Shown piece by piece: positions 16,379 to 25,887 of a stretch of DNA of 64,000 nt (positions are counted from its first letter, which is position 1; each line of letters starts with the position of its first letter). Position numbers and translations under genes: made by a program. Source of the DNA: Candidatus Undinarchaeales archaeon. Its GTDB lineage: Archaea; SpSt-1190; JASMDC01. The notes beneath the pieces were generated by a model that worked only from the letters and a program-made list of their open reading frames with translations, did no database searches and was not told the DNA's origin. The stretch lies in contig JASMDC010000001.1 of assembly GCA_030753015.1 (NCBI GenBank), positions 124,001-188,000 on the forward strand, read 5' to 3'.

Positions 16379-17114
16379 GAAGCGACCATTTATCTGAAGC
16401 GTACTTCTGAGCCAGTTCCCTGCAATTATCACACTCTGCGACAGTCGGGTTACTGGGCGTGATCTCCAAGTCCATTGTATCACCAAAGGCACGAACGACA
16501 GAGCGCCACACCTCGGGAACAGAGGTGGAGATGCCTTCAGCGGTAAGCGTTGTTGCCCAGGATGGGGATTCAAGGCCCTTTCGCGTTAGAGATTCATCCG
16601 GTTTATGAAGGACCCGAAAGAGCGTTCCGAGGTCAGTGTCGACCATGAGGTAGCCATGGACCACTAATGCGTTCCGTCGACGGATCTGGGCGGCACCTGC
16701 GATCTTGCGGTGTCCTACGATAAGGTCACCGAACTCGTTCATTCTGGCATTAATATCGAAATCATCAAGAGCAGAGACAAGTGGAGCGCACAAGTGCTCG
16801 AAACCTTTGGCAACTGATATGGAGAGTTGATGCGAAAGAGGGACTATGACGCAATAAGTTAGGTCCCAAGCGCCATTGTGGAGCACAGAGCCACCTCCAG
16901 AGGGCCTGCGAAGTACAGGGATGCCCAGCTCATTGCACACGTCAAGGTCGATGTCAGACGAACCCTTGAACCTTCCGACCGAGACCGTGGGGCTCGGAAA
17001 GACCGCGAGCTTGAGGGTTGGTGGAGATGTACCTGATCCTATCGAGGTTGCAAGAGCCTCGTCCATAGCAAGGAGCTCACTTGGGGGATGATCATCCAAT
17101 ACCATCACGCGCAT
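16368..17114 (-). CDS. lplA: Lipoate-protein ligase A family (biotin/lipoate ligase fold)
   Basis: A 248-residue enzyme from the ATG at 17114 (MRVMVLDDHPPSELL). Hallmarks are RRPSGGGSVLHNGAWDLTY (about residue 77) and the catalytic-lysine region GHRKIAGAAQ. It transfers lipoate, octanoate or a related acyl group onto lipoyl domains such as GcvH or E2 subunits. The C-terminal accessory domain of bacterial LplA is missing, as in many archaeal two-part ligases (LplA plus separate LplB). It ends in overlap with the TFB-like gene and begins 26 nt after the SIS gene. Confidence 0.88.
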   Translation of the reverse strand: MRVMVLDDHPPSELLAMDEALATSIGSGTSPPTLKLAVFPSPTVSVGRFKGSSDIDLDVCNELGIPVLRRPSGGGSVLHNGAWDLTYCVIVPLSHQLSISVAKGFEHLCAPLVSALDDFDINARMNEFGDLIVGHRKIAGAAQIRRRNALVVHGYLMVDTDLGTLFRVLHKPDESLTRKGLESPSWATTLTAEGISTSVPEVWRSVVRAFGDTMDLEITPSNPTVAECDNCRELAQKYASDKWSLLRG

Positions 17115-17139
17115 GGGGCTGCAAGCCAGATGATCCACC

Positions 17140-18099
17140 TCAGTATATGAGGTCGTCGCTGATGGAAAGGCGTTCTTCATCCTTGAAGAAGTTCCATGAA
17201 GAGATGCCTCGTTCCTTTGCGAGTTCGAGCACAGCACGCTGCACGGGGACACAGTTCACGAGCGGAAGGAGCTCATCTGGTGTAGTCGGAAGGCAGACCT
17301 CGCACTCAGGACCGCACCCTATCATGGTCGAATTGAATCCTCGTTGTCGCAAGGCCGTATGCACATTCGTGATCTTGTCGTCAGATGTGGAGGGGAAGAG
17401 GACGATAGGCCTTGTTTTATCCATAAGGAACAACTCCACATGGCAGAACTCCTCCGTGTGACAGGCAAGGGCGACATCCCCCATCACTTCCGCAAGTTTT
17501 GCGGCGCTATAGAGGGCCGTTGCGCGGTTCTGGAGCGCACCGACCAGACAACAGGGGCCGGGGACGAGGCTTGGCATCGATGTATCCAGGGACGTTGTGA
17601 CGAGGTCGGGGGCCGCTTCGAGATCACACTCCCGTAAGAAAGGCATCATGGCAGCGAGCATGCTCGTGAGATAGGATGACATCCCCGGGAGTGGTCGGTC
17701 CGATGCGCGCTTTGGGAGTCGTGCCACCATGTCGGAGGCTGATGCCAGGGGCGAGTCCGTTCGGGACGTGACCGCGACGACCCGGGCCCCTCTCTCACGG
17801 GCAAGAGCTGCTGCACGAAACGTCGTGCGGACCTTCCCCGAGTTTGAGATCGCTACAAGGAGCACGCGTCCACTCTCTAGGTGGGCAGGATTGCAGAGGA
17901 TATCGTGCGGCTCGATGGCCTGACCATTAGCGACATGAGCTGCTGCGATGGCAGCATGGTATGAGTCCCCGCATCCCGTGAAGATGATGCGGTCATAGCT
18001 TTCCCCGGGATCCCATCCCGATAGATCGAGAGTGGCGCTCAGGAGCTCGGGCTGTGCGAGGATGTCTGCTTCTAGGGCACTGAGCAGGTCGTCGGTCAT
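17140..18099 (-). CDS. SIS-domain sugar isomerase/deaminase-like protein
   Basis: 319 residues resembling the isomerase half of GlmS or AgaS-type proteins, without the glutaminase domain. The first SIS repeat contains FTGCGDSYHAAIAAAH and LVAISNSGKVRTTFRAA. The second contains CCLVGALQNRATALYSAAKL and the helix HTEEFCHVELF. These proteins isomerise or deaminate phosphosugars. The start abuts the stop of the small membrane protein gene upstream, so they form an operon. Its presence near a complete GlmS suggests an extra aminosugar step for surface glycans. Confidence 0.8.
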   Translation of the reverse strand: MTDDLLSALEADILAQPELLSATLDLSGWDPGESYDRIIFTGCGDSYHAAIAAAHVANGQAIEPHDILCNPAHLESGRVLLVAISNSGKVRTTFRAAALARERGARVVAVTSRTDSPLASASDMVARLPKRASDRPLPGMSSYLTSMLAAMMPFLRECDLEAAPDLVTTSLDTSMPSLVPGPCCLVGALQNRATALYSAAKLAEVMGDVALACHTEEFCHVELFLMDKTRPIVLFPSTSDDKITNVHTALRQRGFNSTMIGCGPECEVCLPTTPDELLPLVNCVPVQRAVLELAKERGISSWNFFKDEERLSISDDLIY

Positions 18100-18432
18100 C
18101 TACTCTTTCCCTTTGGGGCTTGTGCTCTCATAGAGATTGAGCTGTGAGGTATTACGGGCGATAGTGTGCAGCTCATCAAGCATACGCTCCTGGCTCTGCT
18201 CGAAGATGTATAGGTGCGAGGCGATCCCCAGAGTGATCGCAGCGAGCACCGTGATGTAGAACACCAATGAGAGAGCGAAGGAGTTAACCTGAAGGCTCGT
18301 CTCCAGATTTCCCGAATCGTCGGACATGGGTGCGATGAAACCGGATCCGATTACGAAGGATACAATAAGTATCGCAGAGATGGCGATACTGTATAACTTG
18401 GACATGAGGATTTTGTCGCCCATGGCGATCAC
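18100..18432 (-). CDS. Two-helix membrane protein, paralogue 1 of 3
   Basis: 110 residues (GTG at 18432, alternative ATG at 18423). Two hydrophobic segments (SIAISAILIVSFVIGSGFI and ALSLVFYITVLAAITLGIA) are followed by a short C-terminal helix (EQSQERMLDELHTIAR). Two more genes of the same build follow upstream. TATA-like GATATAAAGC at about 18452-18462 supports this start. No family was recognised. The shared core is YITxLxAxTLGxAxxxYxxE, then a charged helix. Stop and start with the SIS gene are adjacent. Confidence 0.65.
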   Translation of the reverse strand: MIAMGDKILMSKLYSIAISAILIVSFVIGSGFIAPMSDDSGNLETSLQVNSFALSLVFYITVLAAITLGIASHLYIFEQSQERMLDELHTIARNTSQLNLYESTSPKGKE

Positions 18433-18479
18433 ACCACGGACGACGACCTCTAAGCTTTATATCGCTTGCGCCGAAGAAG

Positions 18480-18779
18480 TTACTTCTTCTCGACCGGACC
18501 CTTGTGCATCTCGGCCATCTTGTCGAACTTGGCCAGAATCTTGCTCTGGGCCTCCTCGATCTCATAGATCATAGCTGCGATCCCGAGGGTCACGGCAGAA
18601 AGGATCGTGATGTAGAAGAGCAGGGCCGCGATGAACTCGTTGGTTTGAAGGACGGCAAGATACTGGCTCGGATCGAAGACATTCATGGGTAGGATCGTCG
18701 CTCCGATGATCATGACGACCAGGATGATACCTGCGACTCCCTGACAGTAGAGCGTTGACGTGCGCTTTTTTTCGTCCAT
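18480..18779 (-). CDS. Two-helix membrane protein, paralogue 2 of 3
   Basis: 99 residues with the same two-helix plan (GVAGIILVVMIIGATILP and IAALLFYITILSAVTLGIAA), then an amphipathic EIEEAQSKILAKFDKM helix and a basic tail. The ATG at 18779 is preceded by TTTTTAAAA at about 18812-18822. It clearly derives from the same ancestor as its two neighbours. The function is unknown; the tandem set may form a hetero-oligomeric membrane assembly. Confidence 0.65.
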   Translation of the reverse strand: MDEKKRTSTLYCQGVAGIILVVMIIGATILPMNVFDPSQYLAVLQTNEFIAALLFYITILSAVTLGIAAMIYEIEEAQSKILAKFDKMAEMHKGPVEKK

Positions 18780-18882
18780 GGGTACTCACTTGGATCCGGA
18801 TAAACCCCTACGTTTTAAAAACCTACCATCGACCACCGAGGGATTTAGCTGCCGGGAGGAGTCGATAGAATGAGTAGGCAGC

Positions 18883-18907
18883 GCCCACGACGTTTTGCGT
18901 CGTGGGC
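18883..18907. terminator. Strong hairpin after paralogue 3
   Basis: GCCCACGACG (18883-18892) and CGTCGTGGGC (18898-18907) form a perfect 10-bp stem with a 5-nt TTTTG loop. It lies about 40 nt downstream of the stop of the gene at 18949 and is the likely transcript end or a stabilising 3' structure. Confidence 0.6.
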
Positions 18908-18948
18908 TACGGCCTAGATTTTTCGGTGCGTTCCCAGCAGGGACGCGA

Positions 18949-19284
18949 TTACTTCTTGTCCTTCTTCTCCGGCTTGGCCGGGGGGGTTGTCTTCTCCACG
19001 ATCTCGTCGAGCTTGGACAGGATGCGGTGCTGGGCATCGATGATCCTGTCCTGTGTCAGCTCGAACTCGTATATCATAGACGCGAGCCCGAGCGTCACGG
19101 CGGCGAGGATCGTGATATAGAAGATCAGCCCCGTGATGAAGGCATTGGTCTCCAGAACGGCCAAGAACTCAGCCGGCTCGAACACACCCATGGGTACGTA
19201 CACGGACCCGATGAGGAAAGCCAGCAGGAGGATTCCGGAAATGGCCAGACTGTAGACCTTGGACATACGCATTCGGTCTTCCAT
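18949..19284 (-). CDS. Two-helix membrane protein, paralogue 3 of 3
   Basis: 111 residues from the ATG at 19284, which has an AGGTGG Shine-Dalgarno-like string upstream; a GTG at 19293 is also possible. Helices are SLAISGILLLAFLIGSVYV and ITGLIFYITILAAVTLGLA. Then comes ELTQDRIIDAQHRILSKLD and a Lys/Pro-rich tail. It shares the motif LAVLETNAFI with paralogue 2 (LAVLQTNEFI). It lies between GlmS and the other paralogues on the same strand and has its own TATA-like box (about 19322-19331). Confidence 0.65.
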   Translation of the reverse strand: MEDRMRMSKVYSLAISGILLLAFLIGSVYVPMGVFEPAEFLAVLETNAFITGLIFYITILAAVTLGLASMIYEFELTQDRIIDAQHRILSKLDEIVEKTTPPAKPEKKDKK

Positions 19285-19375
19285 AGATGCCACCTTTGTA
19301 AAGGAACAACTGTAGTTAATGGTTTAAAAAGCTACTTCTCTCGCGTTTCAACAATGTGGGCCGGCTCCGTAGGTC

Positions 19376-21223
19376 CTATTCCACCGTGACGCTCTTCGCC
19401 AGGTTCCGGGGCTGGTCGACATCGCAGCCTCTCCGTACAGCGATATAATAGGAGAGCAGCTGGAGTGGAATCACCGCGAGGATGGGAAAGAGGAGGGGGG
19501 AGGTCGACGGCACGGGTATGACGGCATCCACGCCATTCGGGAGGTCCTCTAGGCCGTCGGGTACGACAGCGATAACCTTGCCTTCACGTGCCAGAACCTC
19601 CTGCATGTTGCTCAGGACCTTACTCCGAAGAGGATCTCGCTCGAGGGGGACAACAACAACGACGGGCATCTCATCTGTGATCAGTGCTATCGGGCCGTGC
19701 TTCATCTCGCCAGCGGGGTACCCCTCGGCGTGTATGTAAGATATCTCCTTTAACTTCAGCGCCCCTTCAAGAGCGATGGGATAATTGATGCCGCGGCCGA
19801 GGTAGAGGAAGTCCTCCACGCCCTCGTACCGGTGCGCGAGCGTCGTGTAGATGTCCGTCCTCTCGAGCACATCGCTGATGCGGCGGGGGAGCTCTTCCAG
19901 CTCCCTAATGAGCACGGCGAGCCTGTCCTGTGAGAGTTTCCCCTTGATACTGCCTAAATATAGAGTGAGCAGGTAGAGCGCGGCGATCTGGGACGTGAAC
20001 GCCTTGGTGGACGCGACCCCGATCTCGGGACCCGCGTGGGTGTAGACAATCCCATGTGTCGCTTTTCGCGTCGCCATGCTCCCGATAACGTTGCAGATGG
20101 TGACGATCTTCCCGCCCTCCTCAGCTGCTGCGTCCATGGCAGCGAGCGTGTCGGCTGTCTCGCCTGACTGGGTGATGGCGACGACCAGGGTCCGCTCGTT
20201 CACCACATGGTCACGATAACGGAACTCTGAGGCGTAATCGACCTCCACGGGGATGTGGACCAGGGACTCGATGAGGAACTTCCCGACGGTGCCCGCATGC
20301 CAGGAGGTCCCGCAAGCGAGGATGAGCACCCGCTCGATCGCCTTCGCTTCCTTCTCCGAGAGGGTGACATCCTCTAGATAAACGCCGGGAGGTTCGTGCT
20401 CCACGCGGCCACCGATAGTGTCTATGACGGCTCTTGGTTGTTCGAAGATCTCCTTGAGCATGAAATGCTTGTAATCTCCCTTGGCGGCCATGAGAGGATC
20501 CCAGGACACAGTCTTGATATCCGCTTCCACGGGCTCACCCTGTAGGTCGGTCACCTGCACCTCATCGGCCGAGAGCACGGCCATCTGTCGGTTCGCTAGG
20601 AAGATGAGGCGGCGGGTGTGCTCGAGGATGCCGATGGCGTCGGATGCCAGGAAGACCTCGTTCTTACCGAGGCCCACCACGATACCACCTGCAGAGCCAT
20701 AGCGAGCAGACACGATCCGCCCCGGCTCCTTTGAGGAGATGACAGCTATGGCATAGGCACCCTCCACGTGGGTGAGCGCAGCGCGTACCGCTTCGTCCAG
20801 GGGACAGTCGGCATGGTAGCGCTCGATGAGGTGTGCTATGATCTCGGTATCGGTCTCGGAATCGAAGGTGTGCCCCTCGGCCACAAGCTCGTGACGGAGG
20901 GCAAGGTAGTTCTCGATGATACCGTTATGTACGACGACCAGGCCGCCCGTACAATCGGTGTGGGGGTGGGCGTTGATCTCGGTAGGCTTGCCATGGGTGG
21001 CCCAGCGCGTATGGCCGATGGCCATGGTGCCGGGAAGGGGACACTCCTTGAGCTTCTCCTTAAGGTTATCTAGCTTGCCCACGCTCCGGCAGAGTGCCAG
21101 CCCGCGTTCACCGACGACGGCCACGCCCGCAGAGTCGTACCCGCGATAGGCGAGCTTGTCGAGCCCTCCCAAAACCAGGGGCACGGCCTGACGTGGTCCG
21201 ATGTAGCCGATGATGCCGCACAT
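19376..21223 (-). CDS. glmS: Glutamine-fructose-6-phosphate aminotransferase (isomerizing)
   Basis: A 615-residue full-length GlmS. Starting at the ATG at 21223 places Cys2 as the glutaminase nucleophile (MCGIIGYIG). Other marks are AYRGYDSAGVAV, GHTRWATHG, VVHNGIIENY, two SIS domains (ACGTSWHAG, ITQSGETADT, EIGVASTKAFTSQ) and the C-terminal end RNLAKSVTVE. It makes glucosamine-6-phosphate, the entry point for UDP-GlcNAc and surface glycans. A longer frame (to 21301) would overlap the GT2 gene and is not needed. TATA-like TTTTTTAAGC lies about 30 nt upstream. Confidence 0.97.
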   Translation of the reverse strand: MCGIIGYIGPRQAVPLVLGGLDKLAYRGYDSAGVAVVGERGLALCRSVGKLDNLKEKLKECPLPGTMAIGHTRWATHGKPTEINAHPHTDCTGGLVVVHNGIIENYLALRHELVAEGHTFDSETDTEIIAHLIERYHADCPLDEAVRAALTHVEGAYAIAVISSKEPGRIVSARYGSAGGIVVGLGKNEVFLASDAIGILEHTRRLIFLANRQMAVLSADEVQVTDLQGEPVEADIKTVSWDPLMAAKGDYKHFMLKEIFEQPRAVIDTIGGRVEHEPPGVYLEDVTLSEKEAKAIERVLILACGTSWHAGTVGKFLIESLVHIPVEVDYASEFRYRDHVVNERTLVVAITQSGETADTLAAMDAAAEEGGKIVTICNVIGSMATRKATHGIVYTHAGPEIGVASTKAFTSQIAALYLLTLYLGSIKGKLSQDRLAVLIRELEELPRRISDVLERTDIYTTLAHRYEGVEDFLYLGRGINYPIALEGALKLKEISYIHAEGYPAGEMKHGPIALITDEMPVVVVVPLERDPLRSKVLSNMQEVLAREGKVIAVVPDGLEDLPNGVDAVIPVPSTSPLLFPILAVIPLQLLSYYIAVRRGCDVDQPRNLAKSVTVE

Positions 21224-21257
21224 GGGATATATCATCGATCGGGGATAGCTTAAAAAA

Positions 21258-22274
21258 CTACTCCGCCGGGGCGGCATCCCGTTCGCAGGGGATCCGGTCA
21301 CCAGCGATCCACTGAAGGGTTCCCACTGTAAGACCTGAGACGTGGATGAGCGGGAACGAGAACGCGTGCAGTAATGCCTCCACAGCGATGAGGGGTTTCG
21401 TGTATCGTAGGGCGAACGCGAGGAAGGGGAGGTTCCAGATGACGATGGCAGGGCCTACGAGAGCAAGAACCCCGGTAGGGATGGCACCGGTGGCGCTGAT
21501 AACTATCAAGAGAATGAAACATGTGAGCAGCACTACGTTCACGGGATGATAAAAGGCGTTGAAGGGTCGGAAGGAGCTACCCTGCTCATAATAATGTCGG
21601 AGGTACGCTTTAACCCAGCACCTGTCGATATGGTACCGGCTCCGCCAGAACCTCATAGGGGCCACTTCATCTATATTGCTCACGGGGAGGTCCTTTGCGA
21701 GCACGATTCGCAATCCACGGGAGAGCAGGGCCCACCCGAGCTCGATGTCCTCGACCGAGGCTCGTGAGAAGCACTCGTCGAAGCGATTGGCCTCGAACAC
21801 CTCCCGCCGCATGGCCATGGCCGATCCGACGAGCACGTTCGAGTCGACGGGGTGGTTCGAGAACCAGAAGCAATAGAGGAGGTTGACGAAGGTAGCGAAC
21901 TTGTGGTCGTACTTGGTCGTGGGATCATACGGGCAGAACACCGCCCCGATGGATGGATCGTTCACGCGCTCGGCAAGGGCGGAGATGGTCCCTTGTTTGA
22001 CCTGCATGTCGGCGTCCAGGAACACCACGACGTCGCCCGAGGATGCGGCAGCGCCGCGGTTCCGTGCGGTCGCGGGACCGCTGTTCCGCTCCAGGCGCAC
22101 GACGCGTACACCCAAGCCCTCGGCCAGATCGGCCGAGCTGTCGGTTGAGCCGTCGTCCACGACAATGACCTCCAGTACGTCATCGTCGGTGTCCGATCCG
22201 GTCAGTGCTTTGAGGCATGCTCCAAGGGTGACTGCCCCGTTGTAGACCGGGATGACGACAGAGATGGTGGCCAT
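21258..22274 (-). CDS. GT2-family glycosyltransferase with membrane C-terminus
   Basis: 338 residues beginning ATISVVIPVYNGAVTLGACL. Motifs are VIVVDDGSTDSSADLA, VVFLDADMQVKQG (DxD) and the acceptor motif SVEDIELGWALLSRG. Three hydrophobic helices follow residue ~235. It is likely to extend a lipid-linked glycan on the cytoplasmic face. It shares a short divergent promoter region (22275-22340) with the GT-C gene on the other strand, in which TTTAAGCTT and CTTAAGCTT are repeated 20 nt apart. Confidence 0.9.
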   Translation of the reverse strand: MATISVVIPVYNGAVTLGACLKALTGSDTDDDVLEVIVVDDGSTDSSADLAEGLGVRVVRLERNSGPATARNRGAAASSGDVVVFLDADMQVKQGTISALAERVNDPSIGAVFCPYDPTTKYDHKFATFVNLLYCFWFSNHPVDSNVLVGSAMAMRREVFEANRFDECFSRASVEDIELGWALLSRGLRIVLAKDLPVSNIDEVAPMRFWRSRYHIDRCWVKAYLRHYYEQGSSFRPFNAFYHPVNVVLLTCFILLIVISATGAIPTGVLALVGPAIVIWNLPFLAFALRYTKPLIAVEALLHAFSFPLIHVSGLTVGTLQWIAGDRIPCERDAAPAE

Positions 22275-22340
22275 GGAACCCTAGAGCACTTCCCGCCAAA
22301 CCATTTAAGCTTGCGCGTGCCCACTTAAGCTTCGTTGGGA

Positions 22341-24080
22341 ATGGATGTTCTGTGGTTCCAGACGGCAGCGCTCTCCCTTGGATGGGCGTTGGTGTGCCTC
22401 GCCCTAGTCGGTGCACGCCACCGGCTGCGTTGGCTCCACATTGAGGTATCCATCGCTACGTGGCGCACCGTGATCATGCTCACCATCCTCGCTCTGGCGG
22501 TCCGTGTGCTCGCGCCCGCCATAGCTCCCCCCTGGATGGTGGGTTGGACGAACATGGAGCAGGGGCGGGGCATCCTCCTTGACCACAGGACCGGCTACTG
22601 CCTGGACGGGATGCCTGGCTCATGTCGCGAGAGCTTCCCCTTCTACACCGCCGGCTATCCCTTCCTCATCGCGTTGTCTTTCTTCCTCTTTGGCATATCG
22701 GATCTTGCAGCGCTTGCGGTCACCGTGGCAACGTCCGTGCTCTCAGTCCCCCTCGCGTTCCTGTTCGTACATGCTCTCCTCCGCCGCGAGGGACCTGCGG
22801 TGCTCGCTGCACTGCTCGTGGCACTGATGCCCCTCAATGTTGCCTACTCCCTCATGGTGCGCAACGAGGTCCCCTCGGTAGCCGTGGAGCTCTTGGCCCT
22901 CTGGGCGTGTCTTGCCTGGATGCGCCGCGGGGGTCGGTGGACCGCTTTCCTGTGTGCCGCGTCCACTGCCCTGTACGTTCAGATGCGCCCCGAGAACCCG
23001 GCCATCCTCCTCGTCATGGCCGCCCTCGCTCTCGCTCGCAGCCGCCGACCGCCCCTTCCCGTGATGGCATTGGTCGTGGGGCTCGCCCTCGTGGTCCCCC
23101 ACATCGCGGCTCTTCCGTTACATCTCACGACCTATGAGCTGTGCGGGATGTGGTATGCCGATGGGCGCGGATTGTTACGCCACTTCTCACCTGACTTCAT
23201 AATCCGGAACGCAGGATACCTGGCCATCTGGATAAACGCCTGGTACCTGCCTCTCCTTGTCCCTGCACTGGCGCTCCTGGCGCTGGTCGCTCCCCGCCAT
23301 AAAGCGGCCATGACCATAGGTCTGTGGTTCATTGGTAGGCTGACGATCTACCTTCTCCATTCTTTCCCCTACGATCCGCGCTACACCATCAACGTGACCG
23401 TGCCCTTCACGGTCCTTGCAGCACTCGGGGCCCGTCATCTCGCCAGCGGGATCGATTCTGGCCGACGGTGGCTCGTTCCTGGCGTCCTTGCCCTCTCTCT
23501 CCTCGCCTACATCCCCTACGCCTACTCACCTGGATTCGGACAGGAGGGTATCGCCGATGGGCACAGGACAGTGTTCAGGACCGTCCACATTGTCATCATC
23601 CCCCTGGCACTGGCGGGCTTGGGATTCCTCTCGAGCGACCGGCGGGTTCGGGCCCTTGCCATCGTCGTCCTCGTGTATGCTGCTGTAGTGCTCCCCCAGC
23701 CAGATATCGCCGGGATCAGGACCGTGGGCGTCAACGCACAGGTGCGGGAGGCCATAGCTTTCGAGGAGGAGGTGGCCCGACTCATGGGCGATCGTGTCAG
23801 TGGATGCACGGTGGTGACCGAGCGACCCTTCGCAGTAACCCATATCTGGAACACACCTGTGATCTACCTGGAACGGGTGGAGGGGATCGTTTACCGAGTG
23901 GCGGCCGGAGAGTGTCTTTACTTGTACGAAACGCGTGAGTGCGCTGACGAATGGTGCCGCGCCTTACACGACAATCCCGACATCACGCTCGAGCCCTTGC
24001 AGAGCGATCTAGCGCCCCCTCCTGGTGTAGCTCACTGGCTCCAGAAGGTGACCGTCTACCGGATCCGTCCCTCTGTGTGA
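22341..24080 (+). CDS. GT-C-type multi-pass glycosyltransferase
   Basis: 579 residues from the ATG at 22341; a TTG at 22335 is also open. About a dozen hydrophobic helices are followed by a soluble C-terminal domain with cysteines (SGCTVV, GECLYLYETRECADEWC). The first extracytoplasmic loop is long, with YCLDGMPGSC. No strict DE motif like that of the two GT-C genes at 11.3-14.9 kb is seen, so the assignment rests on topology and context. The C-terminal Cys-rich end may be stabilised by disulfides outside the cell. Confidence 0.65.
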   Translation: MDVLWFQTAALSLGWALVCLALVGARHRLRWLHIEVSIATWRTVIMLTILALAVRVLAPAIAPPWMVGWTNMEQGRGILLDHRTGYCLDGMPGSCRESFPFYTAGYPFLIALSFFLFGISDLAALAVTVATSVLSVPLAFLFVHALLRREGPAVLAALLVALMPLNVAYSLMVRNEVPSVAVELLALWACLAWMRRGGRWTAFLCAASTALYVQMRPENPAILLVMAALALARSRRPPLPVMALVVGLALVVPHIAALPLHLTTYELCGMWYADGRGLLRHFSPDFIIRNAGYLAIWINAWYLPLLVPALALLALVAPRHKAAMTIGLWFIGRLTIYLLHSFPYDPRYTINVTVPFTVLAALGARHLASGIDSGRRWLVPGVLALSLLAYIPYAYSPGFGQEGIADGHRTVFRTVHIVIIPLALAGLGFLSSDRRVRALAIVVLVYAAVVLPQPDIAGIRTVGVNAQVREAIAFEEEVARLMGDRVSGCTVVTERPFAVTHIWNTPVIYLERVEGIVYRVAAGECLYLYETRECADEWCRALHDNPDITLEPLQSDLAPPPGVAHWLQKVTVYRIRPSV

Positions 24081-24084
24081 TGGG

Positions 24085-25887
24085 TTAGGAGCAGGGCTCC
24101 CGGCCGGACACCCTGACGAAGCGTTCGCCCACCTTCTCGACACCGAGCGGCTCTAGCACGACCTGGTGGGTGTTCTTGCCCGTTTTCACCTCGATGATGG
24201 TGGCGTTGGCCTCCACCTTGTACCCGGGGATGCGCTCTGCGTCGGCCGATGGGACAGCGAGAACGACGTATGGGCCAGGATTGATAGCAGATACTTCATA
24301 GTGGCCGTACTCGTTCGTTGTCGCGTGTCGCACCTCTCCTAGGTTACGGTCCAGGGGAGCGAAGAAGAGCTCCACGAACCGCGGCGGATTCCCGTCCACG
24401 AAACCGAGTGGCATGAGCTCCCTTTCCTCCACCCGGGCGGAGCCCTCGCACAGCACGCGACCCTGCTCGGATACAGTTCCCTCGATGGAGGAGAACATCT
24501 CCACCTCGACTTCCTTTGAGAACGAGCGCCCGATGTTCACACGCTCGGACCAGCGTGCCAGACCCGGCTCATCAGGGGTGATCACAAGGTCGTGGACCTT
24601 GCACTGTACCTGGTCCTTGGAGAATTCTCCTCCTTCGTACTGGTCGCAACAGGAGCCGATGCAGACCAATCCCGAGCTCGAGCCCTTTATCGAAAGGTCC
24701 ACGGAGCATGAGCCCTGACAGAGACCATCGACCTTTGCCGGTGCGCCCACCTCGGCCTCCGAGAGCTCGGCCGTGGGCTCGTCCCCTTTGAGGAAGACCC
24801 CGAGCTGGAACCAGAAGGATAAAGGCCGGGATTCCTGGCTCACCACATTGGAGGTTGGAGCGAGGTCCGTGACCGAGATCATTACGGGGAAGGTGACATT
24901 GTAGCGCACGAAGTAGAACGATGAGCAGGTCTTCTTCTCAACGGAGAAGGGGAGGAGGGGCCGCGGTATATAACGCACCTCCTTGGTGCTCTCGTACTCC
25001 TTCCGCCCCTCGTTGGCCAGGAGGGTGAAGTTCACGTCGCGGTCGTTGAGCACCGCGTTCCAGTGGATGTTCACGGCCTTCTTGGCCCGAACGCGGCGGA
25101 GCTCGCGGGCGACGGCGAGCTTCGCATTCTCGCGGAAGGGGTAGATGAGCTCGTTCCGATGCTTTGATGGCGGATTGTCACAATCGATGTTCTTGGCCGC
25201 TTCGCCACCGGGTGGTGTGGGGATGCGATAGTCCTGGATGAGCGATGTGAGCAATGCCTTCTCCACCATCCGCGTGCCCTTGTACTCCTCCACGTACACC
25301 TCGGCCTGGTCACGTAGCGTCTTGATGCGGAGGGGGAGCACGATTTGGAACTCCTCGTCGCTTGTTGCGTCGGATTCATCGGCTCCAAGGGCCTTCACCG
25401 CGAGCGCCATAGTGACCTTGACATCGTTATCGGTGAGATCGGCGGTCACCCGCGGCATCCCGATGTCCACTCCGGGCTTGGAACGGTGGTGCTCCAGGGC
25501 GTTGAGCATGCGGCGCTCGATGTCCCGGGCGAGCATCTCCTCCATGACCTCGACAGTGGGGACGTTGACCACGCGGCCCCGGTAGAACCAGTAGGGCACT
25601 GAGACATGGTTGAGCGCGGGCACGTTCCCTGGTGCGTAGCCGCCATGTGTGGCCATGTCCCAGACAGCGTCGTACACTGCCGTCCGAAGCCGTGCCTCCA
25701 CGGCGGTATGAAGGTTCTCCATGGTCTCTTTGAGCGAGATCGCATCGGTCTCCTTGATAGCGATCCGGTGCTCGACCTCTCGTCCCTTGAGCATGGAGAA
25801 CACGATGACGATGATGGCGATGGCCACGGCGATGAGCCCGATCATCGAGATCTGGCCCTTTCCAGTGGTCGGCACGCGACAGCGCAT
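24085..25887 (-). CDS. Membrane-anchored surface protein with CnaB-like C-terminus
   Basis: 600 residues starting at an ATG that overlaps the previous stop (TGATG at 25885-25889). After a short basic leader, GKGQISMIGLIAVAIAIIVIVFSML resembles an archaeal pilin-type signal anchor of the GQISxxxL kind. The middle contains cysteine pairs (CQGSCSVDL, VCIGSCCDQY). Residues ~500-590 contain YGHYEVSAINPGPYVVLAVP, typical of carboxypeptidase-regulatory/CnaB-like beta domains. It is translationally coupled to the 920-aa surface protein and probably assembles with it. Confidence 0.65.
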   Translation of the reverse strand: MRCRVPTTGKGQISMIGLIAVAIAIIVIVFSMLKGREVEHRIAIKETDAISLKETMENLHTAVEARLRTAVYDAVWDMATHGGYAPGNVPALNHVSVPYWFYRGRVVNVPTVEVMEEMLARDIERRMLNALEHHRSKPGVDIGMPRVTADLTDNDVKVTMALAVKALGADESDATSDEEFQIVLPLRIKTLRDQAEVYVEEYKGTRMVEKALLTSLIQDYRIPTPPGGEAAKNIDCDNPPSKHRNELIYPFRENAKLAVARELRRVRAKKAVNIHWNAVLNDRDVNFTLLANEGRKEYESTKEVRYIPRPLLPFSVEKKTCSSFYFVRYNVTFPVMISVTDLAPTSNVVSQESRPLSFWFQLGVFLKGDEPTAELSEAEVGAPAKVDGLCQGSCSVDLSIKGSSSGLVCIGSCCDQYEGGEFSKDQVQCKVHDLVITPDEPGLARWSERVNIGRSFSKEVEVEMFSSIEGTVSEQGRVLCEGSARVEERELMPLGFVDGNPPRFVELFFAPLDRNLGEVRHATTNEYGHYEVSAINPGPYVVLAVPSADAERIPGYKVEANATIIEVKTGKNTHQVVLEPLGVEKVGERFVRVSGREPCS

